Shown here in pieces: positions 45,690-53,910 of a DNA stretch of 64,000 nt (within the stretch, counting starts at the first letter, position 1; each line of letters begins with the position of its first letter). This stretch comes from Sedimentitalea xiamensis. GTDB lineage: Bacteria; Pseudomonadota; Alphaproteobacteria; Rhodobacterales; Rhodobacteraceae. A program made the translations under genes and the position numbers. The notes beneath the pieces are model-generated. The model saw only the letters and a program-made list of their open reading frames with translations, was not told where the DNA came from and made no database searches. The stretch lies in NCBI RefSeq assembly GCF_030164465.1, contig NZ_JASNJE010000002.1, forward strand, positions 62,001-126,000, written 5' to 3'.

Positions 45690-46136
45690 CTAGGCGGACC
45701 CGTTCGGTTCTTTGCCGCCCACCGCCTCGGTCAATGCCGCGATGCCGCGAAGCAGCGCCAGGCGGTCAGGTTCCGACAGGTCGTTCAGGATCGCCTCCGC
45801 GCGGGCTTCGACCCGGGGAAACAGCTCTGCGAACAGGGCCCGCCCGGCATCGGTGCAGCGGTAGATCCGTTGGCGCTTGTCATGCTCTGCGATCCGACCG
45901 ACGACGAGATCCTTTTCCTCCAATCGTTTGGACGCACGGCTGATCTGAACCTTGTCCAGCGTCGCGCGCCGCTTGAGATCGGCGGATGTCACTTCCTTTT
46001 CGTCCGCAAGCAACGCCAGAAGCCGCCATTCCTCCCGCGACAATCCGTATTCGCGACCGTAGACCTCGACGAGCTTCTGCGAAAAGGCTTCGGCGGCGAT
46101 GGCCAGCCGATACGGAAAATAGGTCTCAAGCCTCAT
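45690..46136 (-). CDS. MarR-family regulator of the homogentisate operon (probable)
   Basis: 148 residues. The winged helix includes LSREEWRLLALLADEKEVTSADL with DKVQISRASKRLEEKDLV. Last gene of the homogentisate operon, 32 nt after fahA on the same strand. By position it may regulate that operon; another MarR gene sits divergent at the other end (53022), so which one does so is open. Confidence 0.82.
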   Translation of the reverse strand: MRLETYFPYRLAIAAEAFSQKLVEVYGREYGLSREEWRLLALLADEKEVTSADLKRRATLDKVQISRASKRLEEKDLVVGRIAEHDKRQRIYRCTDAGRALFAELFPRVEARAEAILNDLSEPDRLALLRGIAALTEAVGGKEPNGSA

Positions 46137-46168
46137 CGGTTCTCCTTCTCAAGCCGCGCCTGCGCCGC

Positions 46169-47413
46169 TCACACGGCTCGCGCGGGCAGAAGCTTTCCGG
46201 AACAGGCGCCGAAGCCGATGCGGTAACCGTCTCCCTGCGCGTGGCCGCGCAGGGTCAGGGTGTCGCCGTCTTCCAGGAAGGTGCGGGTCTCGCCGGTATC
46301 CAGCGTCAGGGGTTCCCGGCCGCCCCAGCTCAGTTCCAGGAGGCTGCCGCGGTTCTCCTTTTCCGGTCCCGAGATCGTGCCCGACCCCAGAAGATCACCG
46401 ACCCGCATCGGACAACCGGACGAGGTGTGATGCGCAAGTTGCTGCGCAGCGGAATAGTACATCTCGTTGTAGTTGGTGCGGGAGATCACGGTTTCGTCCT
46501 TGCCGGCGGGGGCGAGACCGACCTCCAGTTCGATATCATAGAGCATCGGCCCCGGTTCCCGCAGGTAGGGCAAAAGCTCTTTCTCGCGCACCGGTGTCGA
46601 TGTGCGAAAGGTTTCGAGCGCCGCTTTGGTGACGATCCAGGGGCTGATAGAAGTGGCGGTCGCCTTGGACTGAAACGGACCCAAGGGCTGATATTCCCAC
46701 GCCTGGATGTCCCGCGCCGACCAGTCGTTCAACAGGACGTAGCCAAAGATCATGTCGTCCGCCTGCTGCACGGAAACAGGCCGGTCAGAAGGCTGCCCGA
46801 CGATGGCGCCCATTTCCAGTTCCAGGTCGAACCGTCTGGACGGCGCAAGGACCGGCATCTCCATGTCCGGGGCTTTCAACTGGCCGTTTGGCCGCGTCAC
46901 CTCCGTGCCGCTGACGACGACGGACGACGCGCGCCCGTTGTAACCGATCGGGATGTGCAGCCAGTTGGGCGGCAGGGCGTTGGCCGGGTCGCGGAACAGA
47001 GAACCCACGTTGAAGGCATGATGACGCCCGGCATAGAAATCCGTGTATTCGGATACAGAGAACGGCATTTCGAGCCTGGTGCCCGCCATCGGAACGAGAA
47101 ACCCTTGCAGGTCGGATTGTCCCGCGGCGCCTTCGGACAGGTTTTCCGTCAGGAACGCCCGGAACGCCGCCCATGTATCGGCCCCAAGCGCCATGAAATC
47201 GTTCCATACGCCCGACCGGAACGTGCCCGCCGGCAGGTCAAGTTTGCCGGCCGCTTCCAGTGCGCTGACGTCGAGAATCCGGTCGCCGATCGCGACACCC
47301 GCGTGCAGGTCGCCGGATCCGGTGCGAAAAGCTCCGTAGGGCAGGTTGTTCAGCGGAAAATCGGTTTCGGCGGTGTTCGCGGAAGCGATCCAGGAACGAA
47401 GCAGAGCAGTCAT
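46169..47413 (-). CDS. fahA: Fumarylacetoacetase
   Basis: 414 residues, full FAH length. Motifs DFYAGRHHAFNVG, LELEMGAIVG, GYVLLNDWSARDIQ and DLLGSGTISGPEKENRG match the eukaryote-like fumarylacetoacetase. It splits fumarylacetoacetate to fumarate and acetoacetate, the last step of homogentisate degradation. Starts 6 nt after maiA stop (47420). Confidence 0.96.
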   Translation of the reverse strand: MTALLRSWIASANTAETDFPLNNLPYGAFRTGSGDLHAGVAIGDRILDVSALEAAGKLDLPAGTFRSGVWNDFMALGADTWAAFRAFLTENLSEGAAGQSDLQGFLVPMAGTRLEMPFSVSEYTDFYAGRHHAFNVGSLFRDPANALPPNWLHIPIGYNGRASSVVVSGTEVTRPNGQLKAPDMEMPVLAPSRRFDLELEMGAIVGQPSDRPVSVQQADDMIFGYVLLNDWSARDIQAWEYQPLGPFQSKATATSISPWIVTKAALETFRTSTPVREKELLPYLREPGPMLYDIELEVGLAPAGKDETVISRTNYNEMYYSAAQQLAHHTSSGCPMRVGDLLGSGTISGPEKENRGSLLELSWGGREPLTLDTGETRTFLEDGDTLTLRGHAQGDGYRIGFGACSGKLLPARAV

Positions 47414-47419
47414 GTGAAA

Positions 47420-48058
47420 TTATCCTTTGGTTGCGTCAGGCTGGTTCTCGGGTCGCGCGGCGTGGAATGCCGGCAACTCCAAGGCTTCGGCCTCTATTTC
47501 AAGAAGACGGGAAAACGGGGTCATATCGACGCCCCATCGATGCGCGTTGTAAAGTTGCGGGACAAGGCAGAGATCGGCGATCTGCGGCGCATCGGCAAAG
47601 CAGAACCGCGGTCCCTGCGGCAAGAGCGCCTGGAACGCGGCAAGACCTTCGGTCATCCAGTGGCGCATCCACGCGGTGGCGTCGTCGGCGGTGGCGCCGA
47701 ATTGGGATTTCAGCCGGTTCACCACCTTCAGGTTGTTGACCGGATGAACGTCCATGGCGATGACATGCGCCGCGGCGAGCACCTGCGCGCGTTTCAAGGG
47801 ATCGCTCGGGATCAACTCGGGTTCGGGCACGAGATGATCGAGGTAGTCGAGAATGGCCATCGACTGGGCCAGGACCGTCCCGTCCGCCAGCACGAGCGCG
47901 GGCACCCCCTGCCCCGGATTGAGCGCCCGGAACGCGTCCGAGCGCTGATCGCCCGCAACGAGGTTCACGGGGACGGTCTCAAAGCTCAGCCCCTTGAGGT
48001 TCAGCGCAATACGCACCCTGTAGGAGGTGGTGGATCGCCAGTAGGAATAGAGTTTCAT
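47420..48058 (-). CDS. maiA: Maleylacetoacetate isomerase (zeta glutathione transferase)
   Basis: 212 residues. The thioredoxin-fold start YSYWRSTTSYRVRIALNLKG and the later VPALVLADGTVLAQSMAILDYL are typical of zeta GSTs. It isomerises maleylacetoacetate with glutathione. It lies between hmgA (55-nt gap) and fahA. Confidence 0.94.
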   Translation of the reverse strand: MKLYSYWRSTTSYRVRIALNLKGLSFETVPVNLVAGDQRSDAFRALNPGQGVPALVLADGTVLAQSMAILDYLDHLVPEPELIPSDPLKRAQVLAAAHVIAMDVHPVNNLKVVNRLKSQFGATADDATAWMRHWMTEGLAAFQALLPQGPRFCFADAPQIADLCLVPQLYNAHRWGVDMTPFSRLLEIEAEALELPAFHAARPENQPDATKG

Positions 48059-48113
48059 CTTCAGTCCTCACCGCATCGGGCGCCGCCCGCCAAGGCCGGG
48101 CGGCGCGATACGG

Positions 48114-49469
48114 TCATTTCTTGCCGGGCGTGCCGTCGAACTTCTTTTCCAGGTCCGACCAGCAGTCGATGTAATCGTCCTGCAACGGCGCTTCCTTGCC
48201 GGCGAATTCGGTCAGGTGTTGCGGAAACCGTGTCTCGAACATGAAGGACATCGTGTTGTCCAGCTTGTCCGGCCCCAGATTGGCGTTCGACGCCTTTTCA
48301 AAGGCTTCGCGATCGGGTCCGTGTGGCAGCATCATGTTGTGAAGGCTCATTCCGCCGGGCACGAACCCCTGCGGCTTGGCGTCATACTGCCCGTAGATGT
48401 TGCCCATCAGTTCGGACATCACGTTCTTGTGGTACCAGGGCGGGCGAAAGGTGTTCTCCATGACCATCCAACGTTCGCGGAACAGGACAAAATCGATGTT
48501 GGCCGTTCCGGGCTGACCGGATGGCGCCGTCAGAACCGTGAAGATCGACGGGTCGGGGTGATCGAACAGGATCGCGCCGACCGGGCAATAGTTGCGCAGG
48601 TCGTATTTCACCGGGGCGTAGTTGCCATGCCAGGCCACGACATCGAGCGGGGAATGGCCGATGCGCGTCGCATGGAACTGACCGCACCATTTGATCGTCA
48701 CCGTCGACGGAGCTTCGCGATCCTCGAATGCCGCGACCGGAGACTTGAAATCGCGCGGGTTCGCCATGCAGTTCGCGCCGATCGGCCCACGGCCCGGAAG
48801 CTCGAACTTCTGGCCGTAGTTTTCGCAGACGAAACCGCGCGCCGGCCCGTCGAGAACTTCGACGCGATAGACCAGCCCGCGCGGCAGAATCGCGATTTCC
48901 TTGGGTTCGAGGTCGATGATGCCCAATTCGGTCGCGAACCGCAGCCGGCCTTCCTGCGGCACCACCAGAAGCTCGCTGTCCGCGGAATAGAAATAGCTGT
49001 CGACCATGCTTTCGGTGACCAGATAGATGTGGCTTGCCATGCCGACCTGGGTGTTCACATCGCCCGCGGTGGTCATCGTCCGCATGCCTGTCAGCCAGGT
49101 CTGCCCCTGGTCCGAGTGCGGAACGGGGTCCCAGCGGTACTGGCCCAGACTGATCACGTCGTCGACCACGTGCGGCGCCGATTTCCAGTATGGAAGATCG
49201 ATCCTTTCGTAACGGTGGGAATGTTTCACCGATGGCCGGATCCGGTAGCACCAGGTGCGTTCGTTCTGATGCGCGGGCGCCGTGAACGCTGTGCCCGAAA
49301 GCTGTTCGCCATAAAGGCCATAGTTGCATTTCTGCGGGCTGTTCATGCCCTGCGGCAGGGCGCCGGGAAGCGCTTCGGTCTCGAAATCGTTGCCGAACCC
49401 CGGCATGTAGCCCGGTGTTGTCGTGGCGCCGTCTGCCTGCACCATCGGCTGGATGTCCATATCGTTCAT
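48114..49469 (-). CDS. hmgA: Homogentisate 1,2-dioxygenase
   Basis: 451 residues, normal length. [16 protein letters not shown] near the N-terminus and [26 protein letters not shown] and [10 protein letters not shown] contain the His/Glu iron ligands. It cleaves homogentisate to maleylacetoacetate with O2. It is preceded by the VOC protein with a 37-nt gap. Confidence 0.97.
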   Translation of the reverse strand: MNDMDIQPMVQADGATTTPGYMPGFGNDFETEALPGALPQGMNSPQKCNYGLYGEQLSGTAFTAPAHQNERTWCYRIRPSVKHSHRYERIDLPYWKSAPHVVDDVISLGQYRWDPVPHSDQGQTWLTGMRTMTTAGDVNTQVGMASHIYLVTESMVDSYFYSADSELLVVPQEGRLRFATELGIIDLEPKEIAILPRGLVYRVEVLDGPARGFVCENYGQKFELPGRGPIGANCMANPRDFKSPVAAFEDREAPSTVTIKWCGQFHATRIGHSPLDVVAWHGNYAPVKYDLRNYCPVGAILFDHPDPSIFTVLTAPSGQPGTANIDFVLFRERWMVMENTFRPPWYHKNVMSELMGNIYGQYDAKPQGFVPGGMSLHNMMLPHGPDREAFEKASNANLGPDKLDNTMSFMFETRFPQHLTEFAGKEAPLQDDYIDCWSDLEKKFDGTPGKK

Positions 49470-49506
49470 CTGGTGTCTCCGTGAAAAATCCGAGCGGCAT
49501 GCGCTC

Positions 49507-50052
49507 CTAGGTCTGTTTGTTCAGTTCCTTGGCGTGCAGCCAGTCGGCATGTTTCGGCGCGCGTTTGGTCCGGGTCCATTCATCGAGCATCGCCCATTTC
49601 ACTTCGTCCATCCGCGCCAGCATCGCGTCCTCGTCAGGGTCCGGGCAGGCCAGTTCGACCCGGTGGCCGTTGGGATCGAAGAAATAGATCGAATGAAAGA
49701 TGGAATGGTCGGTGACGCCAAGCACCTCGACGCCATTGGCTTCCAGATGCTCCTTGAAGGCAATCAGCGTGGCGCGGTCCTTGACCTTGAAGGCGATGTG
49801 CTGAACCCAGATCGGCGTGTTCGGGTCCCGTCCCATCTCGGGTTTGGTCGGCAGTTCGAAAAAGGCCAGGACATTGCCGTCACCTGCATCGAGGAACAGG
49901 TGCATGTAGGGATCTGGCTCGTGCGTCGACGGCACGTGGTCTTCTGCAATCGCCAGGATGAAATCCATGTTCAGCATCTTGCCATACCAGTCGACCGTTT
50001 CCTTGGCGTCTTTGCACCGATAGGCGACGTGGTGAATTTTTTCGATCTTCAT
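49507..50052 (-). CDS. VOC-family protein in the homogentisate operon
   Basis: 181 residues from the ATG at 50052 (AGGAAAGGAC upstream); the ATG at 50076 is a less likely start. A glyoxalase/dioxygenase fold: [13 protein letters not shown] with His as ligand, WVQHIAFKV and [11 protein letters not shown] with Glu. All metal ligands appear intact. Substrate unknown; the position suggests it handles an intermediate or a by-product of the pathway. Confidence 0.75.
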   Translation of the reverse strand: MKIEKIHHVAYRCKDAKETVDWYGKMLNMDFILAIAEDHVPSTHEPDPYMHLFLDAGDGNVLAFFELPTKPEMGRDPNTPIWVQHIAFKVKDRATLIAFKEHLEANGVEVLGVTDHSIFHSIYFFDPNGHRVELACPDPDEDAMLARMDEVKWAMLDEWTRTKRAPKHADWLHAKELNKQT

Positions 50053-50072
50053 CGTGAAAGTCCTTTCCTGGA

Positions 50073-50261
50073 TCATTTGACTGCGACCGAAAGCGCGGCT
50101 TTCAGGACGGCGCTGTCGCCGATGTGGTTGGCCAGGACGAGAATGAGCCGCGCGTTGATGGCGTCGCTTTCTTCCTTCGTGCGCCCATCGTGAATTGCGA
50201 GCAGGTCTTCGTAGAAATCGTCCGGACCATCGATGTTCGGTGTCAGTGTCAGTTCGCTCAT
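50073..50261 (-). CDS. DUF2783 small protein, possible MhaB-like coupling protein
   Basis: 62 residues. PNIDGPDDFYEDLLAIH and NARLILVLANHIGD match DUF2783. It overlaps the monooxygenase stop by 4 nt (ATGA at 50258-50261). The 3-hydroxyphenylacetate 6-hydroxylase of Pseudomonas putida U (MhaAB) consists of a roughly 60-kDa flavoprotein and a small coupling protein; size and position here fit that pair. The correspondence is inference. Confidence 0.72.
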   Translation of the reverse strand: MSELTLTPNIDGPDDFYEDLLAIHDGRTKEESDAINARLILVLANHIGDSAVLKAALSVAVK

Positions 50262-51892
50262 GTCTGTGCCTCCTGCCCGATTGCGCGCCGAAGTGCCTGC
50301 CGGATCAGATTGTCGTCAAAACCGGGGCGGCGCGCGGCGACGTGCTGATCCGGGCGGATCAGGTAGACCGCGGACGGCGCATCGCCCAGGTAGCGCGCCG
50401 CCAGCTGTCCGGTGGGATCGTCCTTGGCCGACAGCGCGACCCGCCGCACGACGATGCCGCCTTCTTCCAGGGTGTCCGGCGCTTCCGCGTCGATCGTCAG
50501 CAGCACGAAATCGTCGCCCAATCGCGACAACAGGAAACCGTCGTCCAAAGGCGCATCGGGACAGGCCGATCCCGGCCGTGTCCGGGCCGGCCCATCCAGC
50601 GCATCCGCGGAATTCAGTGGCGAGCCGTCATAGACGCAGGGTACCGACAGGCGGCCGGAATTCACCATCGGCCGCGCAAAGGCATGCCTTTCGCTCAGGT
50701 GCAGAACCGCATCGCGGAAGATGCGGCTGATGTCGGATTTCGGCGTGATGAAATCGGTCGACCGCGTGGAATTCCGGATGTTCTCGTCCGCGCCGTGGAT
50801 GCGTTCGTCGTTGTAGGTATCCAGCAGACTGTCCGGCGCCAGGCCATTGATCACGAGACCCAGCTTCCAGCCCAGGTTGTCCACGTCCTGCATGCCGGAA
50901 TTGGCGCCGCGCGCGCCGAAGGGCGACACCTGGTGCGCCGCGTCACCCGCGAAAATGACCCGGCCGGCGCGGAACCGATCCATCCGCTTGCACTGGAACG
51001 TGTAGATCGAGGACCAGACCATCTCGTATTCCACGTCCGGCCCCAGCATCGCGTCAAGCCGCGCGCGGATGTTTTCCTCTTTCAGCTCTTCCTTGCGGTC
51101 CACGTCCCAGCCGATCTGGAAATCGACGCGCCAGACATCGTCGGGCTGCTTGTGCAGCAATGTCGATGCCCCGGCGGACTTGAACGGCGGATCGAACCAG
51201 AACCAGCGTTCGGTCGGGAAATTGCCGTTCACCATCTTGATGTCGGCGATCAGGAAACTGTCCCGGAACACCCGTCCGGTGAAATCCAACCCGAGCATCC
51301 CGCGCAGCGGCGAATTCGCGCCATCGCACCCGATGAGCCAGTCGGCTTCGATCCGGTAGGGACCTTCGGGGGTCAGAATGTCTATCGCGACATGGTCGTC
51401 CCTGACATCGACATGTTCGACCCGGTTCTTGCCCCGGATTTCGATCGGAGCGCCCCTGGCTTGCAGGTTGCGCAGTTCATCAATCATGAACTGTTCGAAA
51501 TACGGCTGCTGCATGTTGATGAAGGCGGGATACTTGTGCCCCTCTTCGGGCAGCAGATTGAACTCGAACACCTTGCGGTCTTCGTGGAACACCTTTCCGA
51601 GATTCCAGACGACGCCTTTCTTCAGCATCGGTTCGCCACAGCCGTAGCGGTCCGCGATCTCAAGGCAGCGCTTTGCGAAGCAGATCGCCCGGCTGCCCAT
51701 CCCGACCCCTTCGTGATCGTCCAGGACGACCACAGGAATGCCCTGCCGGCCCAGATCCAGGGCGGTGGCGACCCCGATCGGACCGCCTCCCATCACCACG
51801 ACCGGATGCCGGACGGGCCTGTCCTGATCCTGATCGCCGGACCTTTCGTAGGGATATGCCTTGAAAGCCAGTCTATACCTGTCGTCAAACAT
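50258..51892 (-). CDS. FAD-dependent aromatic hydroxylase (MhpA/MhaA-like)
   Basis: 544 residues, about 60 kDa. GGGPIGVATALDLGRQGIPV (about 35-54) is the FAD dinucleotide motif; DWLIGCDGANSPLR is the DG motif; VIFAGDAAHQVSPFGARGAN binds the FAD ribityl. It belongs to the PheA/TfdB/MhpA class of single-chain NAD(P)H hydroxylases. With hmgA-maiA-fahA downstream it most plausibly makes homogentisate from 3-hydroxyphenylacetate. The small DUF2783 gene is coupled to it. Confidence 0.82.
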   Translation of the reverse strand: MFDDRYRLAFKAYPYERSGDQDQDRPVRHPVVVMGGGPIGVATALDLGRQGIPVVVLDDHEGVGMGSRAICFAKRCLEIADRYGCGEPMLKKGVVWNLGKVFHEDRKVFEFNLLPEEGHKYPAFINMQQPYFEQFMIDELRNLQARGAPIEIRGKNRVEHVDVRDDHVAIDILTPEGPYRIEADWLIGCDGANSPLRGMLGLDFTGRVFRDSFLIADIKMVNGNFPTERWFWFDPPFKSAGASTLLHKQPDDVWRVDFQIGWDVDRKEELKEENIRARLDAMLGPDVEYEMVWSSIYTFQCKRMDRFRAGRVIFAGDAAHQVSPFGARGANSGMQDVDNLGWKLGLVINGLAPDSLLDTYNDERIHGADENIRNSTRSTDFITPKSDISRIFRDAVLHLSERHAFARPMVNSGRLSVPCVYDGSPLNSADALDGPARTRPGSACPDAPLDDGFLLSRLGDDFVLLTIDAEAPDTLEEGGIVVRRVALSAKDDPTGQLAARYLGDAPSAVYLIRPDQHVAARRPGFDDNLIRQALRRAIGQEAQT

Positions 51893-51913
51893 GGGTTCTC
51901 CTCCCCCTCGCGT

Positions 51914-52864
51914 TCAGCCCTGAAGCTGTTCCCACATCTCCAGATCGCGCTTGTCGGTCCAGATCCGCGGCGTGTCGATGCCGCGGGCTTCGTCATAGGC
52001 ACGGGCGACATTGAACGGCAGGCAATGTTCGTAGATCGCATAGTCCTTGAATTTCGGGTCGCAGGCCGCGCGCACCGCGTCCCACGCGTCTTTCAGGCTG
52101 CCGCCGCGCGCCGCGACGCGGGCCGCGGGGCGATAGGTGCTGTCGACGAAATCGCGGGTGTTCTCGATCGCCGCATTGACCATGTCCTGTCCGACCAGCG
52201 CATCGCCGCGGCCTGGCGCGATGGCATCCACCTCGAACCACTTGATCGCGTCCAGCGTATCGCCCCAATCCGCGAAATGGCCGTCCCCGCAATAGCAGGC
52301 GCTGTGATATTCGACGATGTCGCCCGTGAACATGACATTCTGATCCGGCACGTGGATGACGATGTCCCCCGCCGTATGCGCCCGGCCCAGGTGCATGAGA
52401 TCGACGCGCCGATTGCCGAGATAGACGGTCATGCTGTCGTTGAACGTCGTGGTCGGCCAGGTGAGGCCGGGAATGCTCTCGTGCCCTTCGAACAGGCGCG
52501 GGAAGCGCTGGAACTCGCTGTCCCAGTCTTCCTGTCCGCGTTCCACAACCATGGCGCGGGCCATGTCGGACATGATGATCTGATCCGCGCCGAACGCGCT
52601 GGCGCCCAGCACGCGCACCGCGTGATAGTGGGTCAGCACCACATGGCTGATCGGCTTGTCCGTCACTTCCCGGACCTTTTCGATCACCTTGCCGGCCAGT
52701 TTGGGCGTGGCTTGCGCCTCGACGATCATGACGCTGTCGTCACCGATGATCACCCCGGAATTCGGATCGCCCTCGGCGGTGAAGGCCCAAAGCCCCTCGC
52801 CCACCTCTGTAAAGCTGATCTTCTTCTCGCCCATGTCACCCTGGGACGCGAATGCTTTTGCCAT
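51914..52864 (-). CDS. MBL-fold hydrolase with an altered metal site
   Basis: 316 residues from the ATG at 52864 (AAAGGATTTTT upstream). The beta-lactamase-fold loop reads LTHYHAVRV: the second metal-site Asp-His of HxHxDH is missing. HLGRAHTAGD and TGDIVEYHS supply later ligands. The C-terminal part (about 240-316) is unusual for the fold and ends with IWTDKRDLEMWEQL. First gene of the homogentisate operon. Substrate unknown; an ester or lactone of a hydroxyphenylacetate is conceivable. Confidence 0.75.
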   Translation of the reverse strand: MAKAFASQGDMGEKKISFTEVGEGLWAFTAEGDPNSGVIIGDDSVMIVEAQATPKLAGKVIEKVREVTDKPISHVVLTHYHAVRVLGASAFGADQIIMSDMARAMVVERGQEDWDSEFQRFPRLFEGHESIPGLTWPTTTFNDSMTVYLGNRRVDLMHLGRAHTAGDIVIHVPDQNVMFTGDIVEYHSACYCGDGHFADWGDTLDAIKWFEVDAIAPGRGDALVGQDMVNAAIENTRDFVDSTYRPAARVAARGGSLKDAWDAVRAACDPKFKDYAIYEHCLPFNVARAYDEARGIDTPRIWTDKRDLEMWEQLQG

Positions 52865-52948
52865 GACCAAAAATCCTTTGCTTCTTCCTGATGTTCCTGC
52901 CGGCGCGGGAGTCCTCGGAATCCGGCACACGGATGAATCGTTTTGTTC

Positions 52949-53001
52949 GCAACGTTTTTCGTTGCAAATGCAACGAAAGTCAATATGGTTTCTGTTGCAA
53001 C
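52949..53001. promoter_or_regulatory. Cluster of GTTGC/GCAAC operator half-sites
   Basis: A 9-4-9 perfect dyad TTTCGTTGC-AAAT-GCAACGAAA lies at 52957-52978. Another half-site GCAACG (52949-52954) pairs with CGTTGC (52960-52965), and a palindrome GTTGCAAC lies at 52994-53001. All are in the spacer between the MBL-fold gene and the divergent MarR gene, so they probably bind that MarR protein. Confidence 0.65.
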
Positions 53002-53021
53002 CAATGATTTTGAGCATCGCC

Positions 53022-53582
53022 ATGCCCATGACGCATTTCGATCTGACGGGTTTCCTGCCCTACCAACTGGCGGTTCTGTCCGAACGCGTCAGCAAGGCAT
53101 TGTCTTCCGTCTACACCGAACAGCACGGGCTATCCGTCGCCGATTGGCGCGTTCTGGTTCACACGGCAAAGGAAGGCTCTGTTTCGGTGCGAGATATCCA
53201 TCGCACCGTGAACCTGGAAAAGCCGCGTGTGAGCCGTTCGGTCTCGAAACTGCAAGACCGGGGATACCTTGCCAAGCAAGCCGACGAGACGGACAAGAGG
53301 CTGGTCAAGATATCGCTGACGGAAAGAGGCAATGCGGTTCTGGACGAAATTCTGTCAAAGGCGCTGGCCTTTGAAACCGAACTGACGAGCGCCCTGTCGC
53401 AGAAAGATCTGGATCGGATTTTCCGGATTGCAGGGCGGCTGCACCAGAAGCTCGACTCCATGGGAACCGACCCCACGGGAAACGGCACAGTCGCGACCGC
53501 CGATGACACCGGAACCGGCGCCGCGCGAAAAGCATCCGGTCCAAGTCCGGCGGGGCTTTCCGAGACCGACGAAGGAAACTGA
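53022..53582 (+). CDS. MarR-family regulator, divergent from the homogentisate operon
   Basis: 186 residues from the ATG at 53022; 53028 and 53004 are alternatives. The winged helix includes LSVADWRVLVHTAKEG and LEKPRVSRSVSKLQDRGYL, then DKRLVKISLTERG. The last 40 residues are Gly/Thr/Ser-rich and unlike a MarR C-terminus; they run next to the truncated tctC relic. It probably controls the MBL-fold to fahA operon through the site cluster at 52949-53001. Confidence 0.83.
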   Translation: MPMTHFDLTGFLPYQLAVLSERVSKALSSVYTEQHGLSVADWRVLVHTAKEGSVSVRDIHRTVNLEKPRVSRSVSKLQDRGYLAKQADETDKRLVKISLTERGNAVLDEILSKALAFETELTSALSQKDLDRIFRIAGRLHQKLDSMGTDPTGNGTVATADDTGTGAARKASGPSPAGLSETDEGN

Positions 53583-53589
53583 AACCGCA

Positions 53590-53779
53590 CCGCCGATTGC
53601 AGGGCCGCCGGTGCAGCGGGAACGGCGTCGACGATCATCCGGCTCAGCACGTCTTCCAGATCGCCCGGAGGCTAGGGAACAACGACAGAAACCGGTTTCT
53701 CGGGGTATTCGGTCAGTGCCGTGCCGCCTGAAAGGGTCTGAAGCACAGCCACTGCCGCCGTTCTCAGAAGGGATGTCAT
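53590..53779 (-). pseudogene. Remnant of a TctC-type tricarboxylate-receptor gene
   Basis: From an ATG at 53779 with an intact GGAGGGG ribosome-binding site, the frame encodes 35 residues: a signal-like N-terminus and then TEYPEKPVSVVVP, the start of mature TctC receptors. A TAG follows, probably from a Trp TGG codon. The same frame continues as PPGDLEDVLSRMIVDAV, which also matches TctC. The similarity then fades, and the remaining 250 or so residues are gone, replaced by the 3' end of the MarR gene. Confidence 0.65.
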
Positions 53780-53797
53780 GGGGTTCCCCTCCCGTTC

Positions 53798-53816
53798 TGG
53801 TTCATTATTTGAACCA
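53798..53816. promoter_or_regulatory. Probable IclR-family operator
   Basis: TGGTTCA and TGAACCA form a perfect 7-bp dyad with a 5-nt spacer between the tctC relic and the iclR gene. IclR-family regulators commonly bind such dyads in divergent spacers. It lies about 95 nt upstream of the iclR start codon. Confidence 0.5.
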
Positions 53817-53910
53817 TTGGTTTGTATTTTTACTTTCTTCATTTTCCGTTTCTGTCAAAATCGTTTCCGGATCAGACAGGGCGAAACGCGCCGGCAGGAG
53901 ACGGAAAACA

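Larger units (their letters stand above)
53583..53910. other. 328-nt region with a tctC relic and IclR operator
   Basis: No intact gene. It contains the tctC remnant on the minus strand and the TGGTTCA/TGAACCA dyad, followed by a T-rich stretch (53820-53860) that likely holds the iclR promoter. Confidence 0.6.

Noticed and set aside
45986-48244. Plus-strand frame of about 750 codons across fahA and maiA
   Set aside because: Antisense shadow; no ribosome-binding site or recognisable domain.
50195-52891. Very long plus-strand frame (almost 900 codons) across the monooxygenase and MBL genes
   Set aside because: Composition is Arg/His/Asp-rich shadow; the minus-strand genes have complete motifs, starts and overlaps.
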